Below are positions 1-8,591 of a stretch of 35,897 nt of DNA, one piece after another; the first letter of the stretch is position 1; each line of letters opens with the position of its first letter. The stretch lies in contig CAYOHY010000019.1 in NCBI GenBank assembly GCA_964403885.1, forward strand, positions 1-35,897, written 5' to 3'. The notes under the pieces are model-generated. The model saw only the letters and a list, made by a program, of their open reading frames with translations, was not told the origin of the DNA and ran no database searches. The position numbers and the translations under genes are program-made. The stretch is from CAYOHY01 sp964403885. GTDB taxonomy: Bacteria; Actinomycetota; Coriobacteriia; Anaerosomatales; PHET01.

Positions 1-6
1 CAACCC

Positions 7-1017
7 TCAGCAGATCCTCGGCAGCTGCTCTCCAACCAGCATGTCCATGATCCGAGTCGCGCCAAACGCCGTGTGCACGTACACCTTGCCGGCAGACCCC
101 TCGGCAACCTCGCCGATGATCGCGGCGTCCTCGCCGTACGGCGACGCCTTCATCGCGGCGAGCGCGGCCTCGGCCTGCTCGGCGGGGACGATGGCGACCA
201 TCTTGCCCTCGTTGGCCACCTGGAAGACGTCGTAGCCAAGCATCTCGGAGGCGCCGCGCACCTGCGGGCGGACCGGGACGGCGGTCTCTTCGACGGTGAT
301 GGAGACGCCGGAGGCCTCGGCGAGCTCGTTGAGGGTGGAGGACAGGCCGCCGCGGGTGGGGTCGCGGAAGCAGCGCGCGTCGGGTGCGGCTGCGAGCGTG
401 TTGGCGATGAGGGTGTTGAGCGGGGCGGCGTCGGTCTTGATGTCGGTGGAGAACTCGAGGCCCTCGCGGGTGGAGACGATCGCGATGCCGTGGTCGCCCA
501 GCGTGCCGGAGAGCAGCACCTTGTCGCCCGGCTTGCAGTTGGAGCCGGACAGGTCGAGGCCCTCGGCGAGCACGCCCACGCCGGCGGTGTTGATGAAGCA
601 GCCGTCGCCGTGGCCCTTCTCGACCACCTTGGTGTCGCCGGTGACGATGTGCACGCCCGCCTCGGCGGCGGCCTCACGCATCGAGGCGACGATGCGCTTG
701 AGGTCGGCGACGGGGAAGCCCTCCTCGAGCACGAAGCCCACGGAGAGGTAGAGCGGCGTGGCGCCGGAGGTGGCCACGTCGTTCACGGTGCCGCACACGG
801 CCAGGCGGCCGATGTCGCCGCCGGGGAAGAACAGCGGGTGCACCACGTAGGTGTCGGTGGAGAACGCGATGCGCGAGCCGTTGAACGGCAGCGACGCGGC
901 GTCGTCGAGGCGCTTCAGGGCGTCCTCGGCGAGCTCGGTGACAAAGACCTCTTCGATGAGCTCGCGCATGAGCGTGCCACCGGAACCGTGCGCGAGAAGG
1001 ACGCGGTCTGAGCGCAT
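7..1017 (-). CDS. hypE: HypE, carbamoyl dehydratase for hydrogenase cyanide ligand synthesis
   Basis: 336 aa, the usual HypE length. HypE takes the carbamoyl group delivered by HypF onto its C-terminal cysteine and dehydrates it with ATP to a thiocyanate, the source of the CN ligands of the [NiFe] active site. The protein ends in PRIC, the family's C-terminal Cys tail. The N-terminus (LLAHGSGGTLM) and an internal GDTKVVEKG stretch fit the PurM/AIRS-like ATP-binding fold. The ATG lies at 1015-1017, 38 bases after the hypD stop. This is the last gene of the nickel/hyp operon visible here. hypA and hypB are not in the window, so the operon may continue to the left. Confidence 0.96.
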   Translation of the reverse strand: MRSDRVLLAHGSGGTLMRELIEEVFVTELAEDALKRLDDAASLPFNGSRIAFSTDTYVVHPLFFPGGDIGRLAVCGTVNDVATSGATPLYLSVGFVLEEGFPVADLKRIVASMREAAAEAGVHIVTGDTKVVEKGHGDGCFINTAGVGVLAEGLDLSGSNCKPGDKVLLSGTLGDHGIAIVSTREGLEFSTDIKTDAAPLNTLIANTLAAAPDARCFRDPTRGGLSSTLNELAEASGVSITVEETAVPVRPQVRGASEMLGYDVFQVANEGKMVAIVPAEQAEAALAAMKASPYGEDAAIIGEVAEGSAGKVYVHTAFGATRIMDMLVGEQLPRIC

Positions 1018-1055
1018 GTGTCAGGCCTTTCGAATCGGGTGCGAGGCGGCCGGGA

Positions 1056-2150
1056 TCAGCCCTGGCGGCCGTAGTCGGTGAAGCGGTAGTACGCGGCGCA
1101 GCTGCCCTCGGAAGAGACCATGCACGGGCCGATGGGGTGCTCGGGGGTGCAGCCCTTCGCGAACAGCTTGCACTCGAAGGGGAGCGTGATGCCCTTGAGG
1201 ACCTCGCCGCACTGGCAGCCCTTGATGTCCTTGGGCTCCGGCAGCGTGACGGGGAGCTTCTTGACCGCGTCGAACGCCGAGTACTCCTCGCGGATCCCCA
1301 GGCCGGTGCCCGGGATCACGCCGATGCCGCGCCAGTCGGCGTCGACCGGCTCGAAAACGCGCTCCACCATCTCGCGCGCGTGCGGGTTGCCCTCGGGGGC
1401 CACACCGCGCTGGTAGGCGATCTCGATCTCAGCGCGGCCCTCTTCGAGCTGCTTCAAGATCATGTAGACGCCCTGCAGCACGTCGACCGGCTCGAAGCCG
1501 GTGATGACGCCGGGGACCTTGTACTCGGAGGCCAGGAACTCATACGGCTGGCTGCCGATGATCGTCGAGACGTGGCCCGGCAAGATGAAGGCGTCGATCT
1601 TGACGTCGGGGTCGTTGACCAGCGCACCCAGCGCCTCAGGCACCGTCTTGTGAGCACAGAACACCGAGAAGTTCTCGAGGCCCTGCTCCTGCGCGCGCAT
1701 GATGGCGGCGGCGATGAGCGGGGCGGTGGTCTCGAAGCCCACGGCCACGAAGACGACCTGGCGGTCAGGCTCCTTGGCGGCGAGCGCCAGCGCGTCGAGC
1801 GGCGAGTAGACGATGCGGACCTCTCGGCCATCGGCCTTCTCGCGGGCGAGCGAGCTGTAGCTGCCCGGCACCTTCATCATGTCGCCAAAGGTGGTGATGA
1901 TGACCTCGGGCCGCTTGGAGAGCTCGATGGCGGTGTCGATGTCGTGGTTCGCGGTCACACACACCGGGCATCCGGGGCCGGAGAGCAGGGTGACCCGCTC
2001 CGGCATGACGGCGCGCAGGCCGTTCTTGGCGATCGAGACGGTGTGCGTGCCGCACACCTCCATGATCTTGACCGGGCCGGTGTCAGTCGCGTTGATTGCG
2101 TCGATAAGACCCCGGGCGATCGTGGGGTCGCGGAAGGCGCTGAGGTCCAT
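1056..2150 (-). CDS. hypD: HypD, Fe(CN)2CO assembly scaffold
   Basis: 364 aa. HypD works with HypC as the iron-sulfur scaffold on which the Fe(CN)2CO unit of [NiFe]-hydrogenase is built. Visible hallmarks are EVCGTHT (Cys33), GPGCPVC (Cys61 and Cys64), a GFETTAP motif, and a C-terminal cysteine cluster (CQCGEVL, FECKLF, KGCTPEHPIGPC) that binds the [4Fe-4S] cluster. The ATG at 2148-2150 follows the hypC stop by 6 bases, so the two are probably translationally coupled. The order F-C-D-E matches common hyp operons. Confidence 0.97.
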   Translation of the reverse strand: MDLSAFRDPTIARGLIDAINATDTGPVKIMEVCGTHTVSIAKNGLRAVMPERVTLLSGPGCPVCVTANHDIDTAIELSKRPEVIITTFGDMMKVPGSYSSLAREKADGREVRIVYSPLDALALAAKEPDRQVVFVAVGFETTAPLIAAAIMRAQEQGLENFSVFCAHKTVPEALGALVNDPDVKIDAFILPGHVSTIIGSQPYEFLASEYKVPGVITGFEPVDVLQGVYMILKQLEEGRAEIEIAYQRGVAPEGNPHAREMVERVFEPVDADWRGIGVIPGTGLGIREEYSAFDAVKKLPVTLPEPKDIKGCQCGEVLKGITLPFECKLFAKGCTPEHPIGPCMVSSEGSCAAYYRFTDYGRQG

Positions 2151-2156
2151 GGGGCT

Positions 2157-2408
2157 TTACGCCCCCTCGGGCACGAGGCCCTCTTCCTCGGCGAAGAAGG
2201 GGAGCGTCTTGAGCAGCTCGAGCGTCTCGTTGGCGGTCTGCTCGTCGACCACCTGCAGTGCGAACCCTGCGTGGACGAGGACGAAGTCGCCTTCGGTCGC
2301 CTCAGGGACGAGGTCGAGAGAGATGGTGCGGGTGACGCCCATGATGTCGACCGCAGCCATGCTGTTGGGCTCGATGGTGGTGATGCGGGCGGGGATAGCG
2401 AGACACAT
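2157..2408 (-). CDS. hypC: HypC/HybG-type hydrogenase maturation chaperone
   Basis: 83 aa, starting MCLAIPARI. Cys2 becomes the essential N-terminal cysteine after Met removal, and it binds HypD iron and the hydrogenase large-subunit precursor. The size and the N-terminal motif are diagnostic. A GGAG-type ribosome site lies just upstream on the minus strand. The 41-base gap to hypF contains a perfect 6-bp hairpin (2431-2448) that could tune hypF/hypC ratios. No T-run follows it, so it is not a clear terminator. Confidence 0.96.
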   Translation of the reverse strand: MCLAIPARITTIEPNSMAAVDIMGVTRTISLDLVPEATEGDFVLVHAGFALQVVDEQTANETLELLKTLPFFAEEEGLVPEGA

Positions 2409-2449
2409 GCGGCTTCAACTCTCCTTCGCTGCCGACTCCGTTGTCGGCT

Positions 2450-4816
2450 TTAGAACGACTCACGCCTTCTGGCCCATGCTACAACGGCTTGGCCCAGTGA
2501 CACGGCCCCGTCGTTGACCGGCAGGTTGAGGTGGGTGAGCGGAGTGAGCCCTGCGTCCTCCAGAGCCTTCACGGCCCCGCCAAAGACGAGACGGTTCATG
2601 AACACGCCTCCGGCGAGGGCGACGTAGTGCGTGCCGGCGCGCGACGTCGCTGCTTTTCCCACGGTGACTATACACTCGACAACGGCCCTATGGAACCGCG
2701 CCGAGATTACCCCAGTGGGTATTCCACTCTCAAGATCCAAGAGAACGTTTGCAAGCACCGAGCCAGCGTCGATGATATGCGGCTCGCCATCGGTGTCCGG
2801 CGTGCGTAGCCCAAAGCTGTACGACCCCGTCGCCGAGTGGTCCGCGGCGGCCTCGAGCAAGATCGCCGCCTCGCCCTCGTAGCGCGCGTCGTCGGCCACG
2901 CCGATGATCGCCGAGACCGCGTCGAACAGCCGCCCCATCGAGCTCGTGAGCGGCGAGTTGAGCCCCTGGTCGACCATCGCCGTGAGCGTGCGCTGCTCGC
3001 CTTGCGCCAGTCGCGAGAGCAGCGGCGCGGCGCCCGGGTGGTCGAGCAGCCCGTACTCGAGCAAGACGCCCACGGCCATGCGCGCGGGCCTGCGGATCGC
3101 ACCCGCGCCGCCGGGCATGGGCATGTAGCGCAGGTGCGCGAAGCGCTCGTAGCCCTCCCAGTCAGCGAGAAGCACCTCGCCGCCCCAGATGCGCCCGTCC
3201 TCGCCGTAGCCGGTGCCGTCGAACGCCACACCCACCACGCGTTCCGAGACGCCCTGCTCGGCGGTCACCGAGACGATGTGCGCGTGGTGGTGCTGGACGC
3301 CCACCTTGGGCTGGGGCTGGTCGAGCGCCCACTTGGTGGAGAGGTACTCCGGATGCAGGTCGTGCGCGATGAGCTGCGGCTCGATGCGGAAGAGGCGCTC
3401 GTAGAGGCCCACGGTGTGCTCGTAGCTCGCGAGCGTCTCGGCGTTCTCGAGGTCGCCGATGTGCTGGCTCACGAACGCGTACTCGCCGGTGAGCAGGGTG
3501 AACGTGCTCTTCTGCTCGGGTCCCGCGGCGAGGATGGGCGTGTCCGTGGCGAACGGCAGCTTGATGGGGTGCGGGGCGTAGCCTCGGGCGCGGCGCACCG
3601 GCTCGATGCGCCCGTCCACCACGCGAAGCACCGAGTCGTCGTAGCGGCTGTAGATGTCGCGGTCGTGCAGCAGGAACGCGTCGGCGATCGTGCCCAGCCG
3701 CTCGAGCGCCTCGGCGTTGCCGGTCGCGATGGGCTCGTCCGAGAGGTTCCCGCTCGTCATCACGAGCGGCGTGCCCACCGCCGCCAGCAGCAGGTGGTGC
3801 AGCGGCGTGTACGGCAGCATGACGCCGATCTCGGCCAGCCCATCGGCAACACCGGCAGCGAGCGGTGAGTCACCGCTGCGCCTCAGCAGCACGATAGGCC
3901 GCGCGGTGCCGGAGAGGAGGTCCGCTTCGACCTGGTCGACCAGGCAGTAGGCGCGCACGGTCTCGAGGTCGCGGGCCATGATCGCGAGCGGCTTGCCCCA
4001 GCGGTGCTTGCGCTCGCGCAGGGCGCGCACGGCCTCGGTGTTGGTCGCGTCGCACGCGAGGTGGAAGCCGCCCAGCCCCTTGATCGCGAGCACCTTGCCG
4101 GCGCGAAGCAGCCGAGCCACCTCGGCGATGATGGCGTCGCTGCGGGCAGCCTCAGCGTCTCGGTCCCTGTGGGGGCGCGGCGACACCTCGGCCTCCGGGC
4201 TCCAGCGCCAGTCCGGCGCGACGTCGTCACCGGCGCTCACGCCGGGGTTCAGGTAGAGCCGCGGCCCGCACACGAAGCACGCGTCGGGCTGTGCGTGGAA
4301 GCGCCGATCCGACGGGTCGCCGTACTCGGCGGAGCACTGCGGGCACATGGGGAAGTCGCGCATCGTGGTCATGGGCCGGTCGTAGGGCACGTCGGCGATG
4401 ATCGTGAAGCGCGGGCCGCAGTTGGTGCAGTTGATGAACGGGTAGTTGTGGCGCCGGTCGCCGGGGGCGAACAGCTCTGCCAGGCAGTCGGGGCACGTGG
4501 CGATGTCGGGCGACACGAGCGTCATCGCGCCCGCCTCGGCATGCGACTCCCGGATCTCGAACGCCAAGAACCCCTCGGGCTCGATCTCTTCGGTGACGAT
4601 GGACTCGATGAGCGACATCGCGGGTGCGTGCGCGCGGAGCTCCTCGGGGAAGGCGTCGACCGTGTCGGCCGGACCCTCGACCACGCAGTGCACGCCGTCG
4701 CTTGCGTTGAGCACCCAGCCGGTCAGCCCGTGGCTCAGGGCGAGGTTGTAGACGAACGGGCGGAAGCCCACGCCTTGCACGATGCCTGTCACGTGCAGCT
4801 GCAGTGCCTTGTTCAT
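2450..4816 (-). CDS. hypF: HypF, carbamoyltransferase of hydrogenase maturation
   Basis: 788 aa from the ATG at 4814-4816. That start is chosen because MNKALQLHVTGIVQGVGFRPF begins the acylphosphatase domain exactly; the open frame runs 37 codons further upstream but would overlap the preceding gene. Domains in order: acylphosphatase (VQGVGFRPF), two zinc fingers (CPDC/CTNC and CPQC/CFVC), a YrdC-like carbamoyl-adenylate domain, and a Kae1-like domain with the metal-binding HHHAH. It uses carbamoyl phosphate and ATP to carbamoylate the C-terminal Cys of HypE. The start lies 5 bases after the HEPN-like gene's stop, so co-translation is likely. Confidence 0.97.
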   Translation of the reverse strand: MNKALQLHVTGIVQGVGFRPFVYNLALSHGLTGWVLNASDGVHCVVEGPADTVDAFPEELRAHAPAMSLIESIVTEEIEPEGFLAFEIRESHAEAGAMTLVSPDIATCPDCLAELFAPGDRRHNYPFINCTNCGPRFTIIADVPYDRPMTTMRDFPMCPQCSAEYGDPSDRRFHAQPDACFVCGPRLYLNPGVSAGDDVAPDWRWSPEAEVSPRPHRDRDAEAARSDAIIAEVARLLRAGKVLAIKGLGGFHLACDATNTEAVRALRERKHRWGKPLAIMARDLETVRAYCLVDQVEADLLSGTARPIVLLRRSGDSPLAAGVADGLAEIGVMLPYTPLHHLLLAAVGTPLVMTSGNLSDEPIATGNAEALERLGTIADAFLLHDRDIYSRYDDSVLRVVDGRIEPVRRARGYAPHPIKLPFATDTPILAAGPEQKSTFTLLTGEYAFVSQHIGDLENAETLASYEHTVGLYERLFRIEPQLIAHDLHPEYLSTKWALDQPQPKVGVQHHHAHIVSVTAEQGVSERVVGVAFDGTGYGEDGRIWGGEVLLADWEGYERFAHLRYMPMPGGAGAIRRPARMAVGVLLEYGLLDHPGAAPLLSRLAQGEQRTLTAMVDQGLNSPLTSSMGRLFDAVSAIIGVADDARYEGEAAILLEAAADHSATGSYSFGLRTPDTDGEPHIIDAGSVLANVLLDLESGIPTGVISARFHRAVVECIVTVGKAATSRAGTHYVALAGGVFMNRLVFGGAVKALEDAGLTPLTHLNLPVNDGAVSLGQAVVAWARRRESF

Positions 4817-4821
4817 GCGGC

Positions 4822-5472
4822 TCAGCGCTTCTTCTTGGGGTTCTTGCCGTTGTAGTGGGCGACGAACCGGTTGTTGATCAGCACGAACAGGTCGTAGCCG
4901 TGGTCCAGCAGCAGCATCGCCTGACACGCCGAGCGCTCGTCGAGCGTCTCACGCGGATCGTCGAACGACTCGCCGTGGATGAACGCGTTGCGCGCGCTGC
5001 GCATCTCGCGCCAGCGGTGCGGGAAGTCCGGGTAGCCTATCTCCGCGGCAACGCTTTCGAAGGTCTCGCCGGCCAGGGTGGGGAAGAGCTTGCCCAGCCG
5101 CATGCCCACCGAGCGCTCCGTGTCGAGGACGAGCGCGATCACGCGCGTCTCGGCTCCGCGGGCCTGCATCATGCGGGCGAGGATGTCTTCGAACACCGTC
5201 TCGAGAAACGTCGACACGAGGATGACGACGATCTCGTGCTCGCCTTCTCGGTGGTAGCCGCGGATGCGCTCGTCGAAGCGGCGCAGGCGGATCGCGGGAA
5301 CGGTGCGGCGCGTGCCGCTGGTGGTGCCGCACGACGGGCAGACCTGGGACCCGGAGGCGAACTCCTTGTCCGCGCTCAGGTAGAGGCACTCAGGGCACTC
5401 GTAGAACACCGGGGCGGCGTCGCGGTGCGAACCGTCCTCGGGGCAACGCTTGCCGGGGTGCGTGGTAGCCAT
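4822..5472 (-). CDS. Zinc-ribbon protein with HEPN-like RNxxxH motif, function unknown
   Basis: 216 aa, no family recognised with certainty. The N-terminus carries a probable zinc ribbon: CPEC at 26-29 and CPSC at 45-48, with another Cys at 10. The middle is largely helical and acidic. At 161-166 it reads RNAFIH, which fits the RX4-6H signature of HEPN domains, many of which are RNases; a helical C-terminus follows and ends NPKKKR. The gene lies between the nickel-transporter ATPase and hypF and abuts hypF by 5 bases, so it is probably co-transcribed with hydrogenase maturation genes. It could be a regulatory RNase, or a non-catalytic HEPN fold used for binding. The HEPN assignment rests on one motif plus predicted helicity. 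Confidence 0.75.
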   Translation of the reverse strand: MATTHPGKRCPEDGSHRDAAPVFYECPECLYLSADKEFASGSQVCPSCGTTSGTRRTVPAIRLRRFDERIRGYHREGEHEIVVILVSTFLETVFEDILARMMQARGAETRVIALVLDTERSVGMRLGKLFPTLAGETFESVAAEIGYPDFPHRWREMRSARNAFIHGESFDDPRETLDERSACQAMLLLDHGYDLFVLINNRFVAHYNGKNPKKKR

Positions 5473-5520
5473 GACCAGATGATACCGAAAGCGGGGCGGG
5501 TTCCCTCGGTATCGGCGCGC

Positions 5521-6282
5521 CTATCCCGCCGAGGCGGGGGCGGCGCCTCGCTCGCGCGCGATCGCGTTGGGCAGCTCGAGGCCGTGACGCTCCATGAGCT
5601 GGGCATCGGCCATGATCTGCTCGGAGGGGCCGTCGGCGACCACGCGGCCCGCCTCGAGCACCACCGCGCGCGGGCACAGGCGCCACGCGAGGTCCATGTC
5701 GTGGGTGGCCACGAGCATCGTGGTGTCGAGGCCCTCGAGCAGCTCGATCATGGTGCGCTTGGAGCGCGGGTCGAGGTTGCTCGTGGGCTCGTCGAGCACG
5801 AGCATGGTGGGCTCCATGGCGAGCACCGTGGCGAGCGCGACGCGCTTGCGCTGGCCAAACGACAGGTGCGATCCGGGTTTGCTCGCCACGTCGGCCAGTC
5901 CTACCGCGTGCAACGCGGCGTGGGCGCGGCGGTCGACCTCGGCGGCGCCGAGCCCGGCGTTGAGGGGGCCGAAGGCGACGTCGTCGTAGACGGTGGTCAT
6001 GAACAGCTGGTCATCGGGGTCCTGGAACACCAGCCCCACGCGCGTGCGGATCTCGCGCACGGTCGCGTCCGTGAGCACGGTGCCGTCGACGGTGATGGAG
6101 CCGTCCTGGGGCATGAGCACGCCGTTGGTGTGCAAGATGAGCGTCGACTTGCCCGCGCCGTTGGGGCCAAGCAGCGCCACCCGCTCGCCGGGCTGCACCG
6201 TGAGCTCGACGCCGTCGAGGGCGCGCGTGCCGTCGGGGTAGCGGTGCACCAGTCCGTCGATGTGGATGCGTGGCGTGGTCAT
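5521..6282 (-). CDS. ECF nickel/cobalt transporter ATPase (CbiO/NikO)
   Basis: 253 aa from the ATG at 6280-6282, where MTTPRIHIDGLVHRYPDG begins the ABC domain; the upstream extension of the frame lies in the permease gene and is not domain-like. Visible motifs: Walker A GPNGAGKST, Q-loop VFQDPDDQ, signature LSFGQRKR (a variant of LSGGQ normal for this subfamily), Walker B MLVLDEPTSNLDP, and H-loop VATHD. It powers metal uptake with the CbiMNQ-like permease encoded just upstream. The NikR neighbour and downstream hyp genes favour nickel over cobalt. Confidence 0.93.
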   Translation of the reverse strand: MTTPRIHIDGLVHRYPDGTRALDGVELTVQPGERVALLGPNGAGKSTLILHTNGVLMPQDGSITVDGTVLTDATVREIRTRVGLVFQDPDDQLFMTTVYDDVAFGPLNAGLGAAEVDRRAHAALHAVGLADVASKPGSHLSFGQRKRVALATVLAMEPTMLVLDEPTSNLDPRSKRTMIELLEGLDTTMLVATHDMDLAWRLCPRAVVLEAGRVVADGPSEQIMADAQLMERHGLELPNAIARERGAAPASAG

Positions 6283-6295
6283 GGCGGATCTCCGA

Positions 6296-8029
6296 TCAGT
6301 ACAGGAACAGCGCGGCGCCCACCAGCACGGAGCACAGCACGACGAGGACATCTGCGGGGCGCATCACGAGCGGCTCGCTGCTGGGCAGCACGCCCGTGTA
6401 GCCGCGGGAGAGCATCGCGGAGTGCACGCGCTCGCCGCGCTCGTAGGAGCGGATGAACAGGTTGCCCGCGAGGTTGCCGTACAGGCGAACGAGCGGCCAC
6501 CCCGTGAGTCCGGGGGCGCGACTCGCCACCGCGCGGCGCATCGACGCGAGCTGGTCGCGCAGCACGTCGGTGAAGCGCGCGAGAAACGTCAGCGTGGAGA
6601 CGAAGATGACCGGCAGCCCCAGCTTGCGAAGCCCGGCGAAGAGCCGGGGAGTGGGCGTGGTGGCCGCGAGCAGCAGCGTGGCGAACGCCGAGAGGTACGC
6701 CTTGCTCACGATCGACCACGCGAGCACCCAGCCGCCCGGCATGAGCGGCGCGAAGATGGCAAAGGTGGCGGCCAGCGGCAGCACCAGTGCGCTGCGCTTG
6801 AGCACCACACTCACGGGGATGCGGGAGAGCACCGTGAGCGCGCCCAGTGCCACGAGCAGCGCCGCGAACTCGACGGGCCGCATGGCAGGTGCGAGCACGA
6901 CACCCAGGATGAACACGGCCGTGGCGACGATCTTGGCGCGCGGGTCGAGCGAGTGCACCGGGGAGAGCACGTAGGTGTAGCGCTCGAACGACAGAGCGTG
7001 GGCGTGGTCGTGCGCGGCGTCGACGTGGTGGTGCGGGTGCTCGTGAGCCGGCTCGCGCTCGTGCTCGTGGCCGTGGCGGTGCAGCTCGAGGTCGTGCCGG
7101 GTGGCGCGCCGTGACCGCAGCGCCGTGACGGCCGCCCACAGCAGGGCGCCCACGATGGCGGCGCCCACCAGGCCCGCGAGCACGCCCGCGAGGGTCTCGT
7201 TGGGGATGCCCGGCACCGAGTAGTCAGCCAAGGGGGCCGACAGCGGTGCCGCGCTCGACTCGAAGCCCTTGCCGGCCGCGACGAACTCGAGCGCGTCGGG
7301 GTTCGATGAGGCGAGGAACGACAGGCCCGCCGCGATCGCTGCCACGGCGCCCAGCACCACAGCGACCGCGCGACCGCCGGCCGGCTCGCCGGGCCCGCTC
7401 TCGACGCCGGACACGAGGTCGGGGCGCACCGTCGCCACGTAGGCCACGAGCCCGGCGGTGATCGCGGCCTCACCCGCGCCCACCAGCGCGTGCCAGCCCA
7501 GCAACGCCGCAAGTGCTGCGCCCAGAGGCGCGCGACCCGACGCCCACACCTCGACCGCCACCGCGAACGCCGAGCACTCGACCGCCACGAACGCGGCGGT
7601 CGCTGCGCGCCACGTCACCGCTCGGCGCGACGACCCGAAGCGTGCGGTGAGCCGCCAGACGGCGTAGCCCACGAGCGGGCCGATGACCGCCAGGTTGAGC
7701 ACGTTGGCGCCCAGCGCGGTGATGCCGCCGTCGGCGAACAGCAGCGCTTGGACGATAAGCACGGTGGTGAGCACGATGACCGCGGGCCAGGGCCCCAGCA
7801 GGATCGCCGAGGCGGCTCCTCCCGCGAAGTGTCCTGAGATGCCCGGCGCGATGGGGAAGTTGAGCATCTGCAGCGCGAACACGAGCGCGGCCATCACGGC
7901 CATGAGCACGGTGCGCCGGTCCGACAGCGTGCGCTTGACCCACGTCACGGCGTACGTGAGCACGCCCCCGGACGCCACCGTGGTGGTCACCCAGGTCTTG
8001 GTGTCGAGCATGCCGTCCGGGATGTGCAT
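6296..8029 (-). CDS. Single-chain CbiM-CbiN-CbiQ fusion permease with His-rich linker (probable nickel)
   Basis: 577 aa. Residues 1-205 are CbiM/NikM: the N-terminus MHIPDGML is the metal-site signature and several membrane segments follow. Residues 222-305 look like a CbiN/PDGLE module, with two membrane segments and SSNPDALE in place of PDGLE. Residues 312-344 form a linker with 13 histidines in 33 positions, probably metal-binding. Residues 348-577 are CbiQ (SFERYTYVLSPVHSLDPRAK and later helices). The frame is open throughout with no sign of frameshift. The ATG lies 11 bases after the nikR stop. M-N fusions are known; having Q on the same chain is unusual as far as I know. Substrate is inferred as Ni2+ from nikR and hyp. 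Confidence 0.92.
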   Translation of the reverse strand: MHIPDGMLDTKTWVTTTVASGGVLTYAVTWVKRTLSDRRTVLMAVMAALVFALQMLNFPIAPGISGHFAGGAASAILLGPWPAVIVLTTVLIVQALLFADGGITALGANVLNLAVIGPLVGYAVWRLTARFGSSRRAVTWRAATAAFVAVECSAFAVAVEVWASGRAPLGAALAALLGWHALVGAGEAAITAGLVAYVATVRPDLVSGVESGPGEPAGGRAVAVVLGAVAAIAAGLSFLASSNPDALEFVAAGKGFESSAAPLSAPLADYSVPGIPNETLAGVLAGLVGAAIVGALLWAAVTALRSRRATRHDLELHRHGHEHEREPAHEHPHHHVDAAHDHAHALSFERYTYVLSPVHSLDPRAKIVATAVFILGVVLAPAMRPVEFAALLVALGALTVLSRIPVSVVLKRSALVLPLAATFAIFAPLMPGGWVLAWSIVSKAYLSAFATLLLAATTPTPRLFAGLRKLGLPVIFVSTLTFLARFTDVLRDQLASMRRAVASRAPGLTGWPLVRLYGNLAGNLFIRSYERGERVHSAMLSRGYTGVLPSSEPLVMRPADVLVVLCSVLVGAALFLY

Positions 8030-8040
8030 GGGCTATGCGC

Positions 8041-8460
8041 CTACAGTCCGCGGCCCGTGGTGGTGGTCACGAGCTTGCCGTGCTTCACGCCCTTGGTGCC
8101 CAGCAGGCCATCGGCGATGTCGCGCACCTCGGCGCTCGTACCGCGGATGACCAGCACCTCCAGGCAGTTGTGGGCGTCCAGGTGGACGTGCAACGTGGAG
8201 ACGATCTGCTCGAAGTGAGCGTGCTGCAGCGCGTCGAGCTTCTCGGAGAGGTCGTTGGAGTGGTGGTCGAAGACCATGGTGACCGTGCCCACGATCTCCT
8301 CGGTCGAGGACTCCCACTCGGCGTCGACCAGTGCGTCGCGCACCAGGTCGCGCACAGCCTCGGAGCGGTTGGCCGCCGCACCTCTGCGGGCGACGAGCGC
8401 GTCGAAGCGGTCGAGGAGATCCTCGTCCATCGCGACGCCAAAGCGGACCAGGCGACCCAT
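8041..8460 (-). CDS. nikR: NikR nickel-responsive repressor
   Basis: 139 aa. The start is the ATG at 8458-8460, preceded by GAGGAGT; it gives the ribbon-helix-helix N-terminus MGRLVRFGVAMDEDLLDRFD. The C-terminal ACT-like domain carries His80, His91, His93 and Cys99, with exactly the spacing of the E. coli NikR nickel site (His76, His87, His89, Cys95). As first gene of the operon it probably represses nickel uptake, hyp expression and itself when nickel is replete. Confidence 0.95.
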   Translation of the reverse strand: MGRLVRFGVAMDEDLLDRFDALVARRGAAANRSEAVRDLVRDALVDAEWESSTEEIVGTVTMVFDHHSNDLSEKLDALQHAHFEQIVSTLHVHLDAHNCLEVLVIRGTSAEVRDIADGLLGTKGVKHGKLVTTTTGRGL

Positions 8461-8473
8461 GCCGACTCCTCGT

Positions 8474-8510
8474 GGTAGCGGTAGCACGAACGGTGAAATC
8501 GTAGCACCAG
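8474..8510 (-). promoter_or_regulatory. Candidate NikR operator/promoter of the nickel-hyp operon
   Basis: Two direct copies of GTAGCAC start at 8481 and 8501, 20 bases apart (about two helix turns). A partial third GTAGC lies at 8475-8479. On the minus strand one copy overlaps a TACGAT hexamer that could be a -10. The layout suits a tetrameric RHH/ACT regulator, but it is not the E. coli GTATGA palindrome, so this is a guess from position and repetition. Confidence 0.3.
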
Positions 8511-8534
8511 CGCGCAACCACGGCTAGAACGAGG

Positions 8535-8564
8535 CGACCCCCGCGGGATGTCCCACGGGGGTCG
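8535..8564 (-). terminator. Hairpin terminator between the thioredoxin operon and nikR
   Basis: Perfect 9-bp arms CGACCCCCG / CGGGGGTCG at 8535-8543 and 8556-8564, with further pairing inside. It sits just past the stop of the last gene of the thioredoxin cluster and before the nikR promoter. It has no long T-run, so efficiency is uncertain. Confidence 0.6.
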
Positions 8565-8591
8565 GGGTATCGCACGATGTGGGACGCAGCG

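Noticed and set aside
4817..4927. HypF start 37 codons further upstream
   Set aside because: The extension overlaps the end of the HEPN-like gene in another frame and does not resemble any HypF N-terminus.
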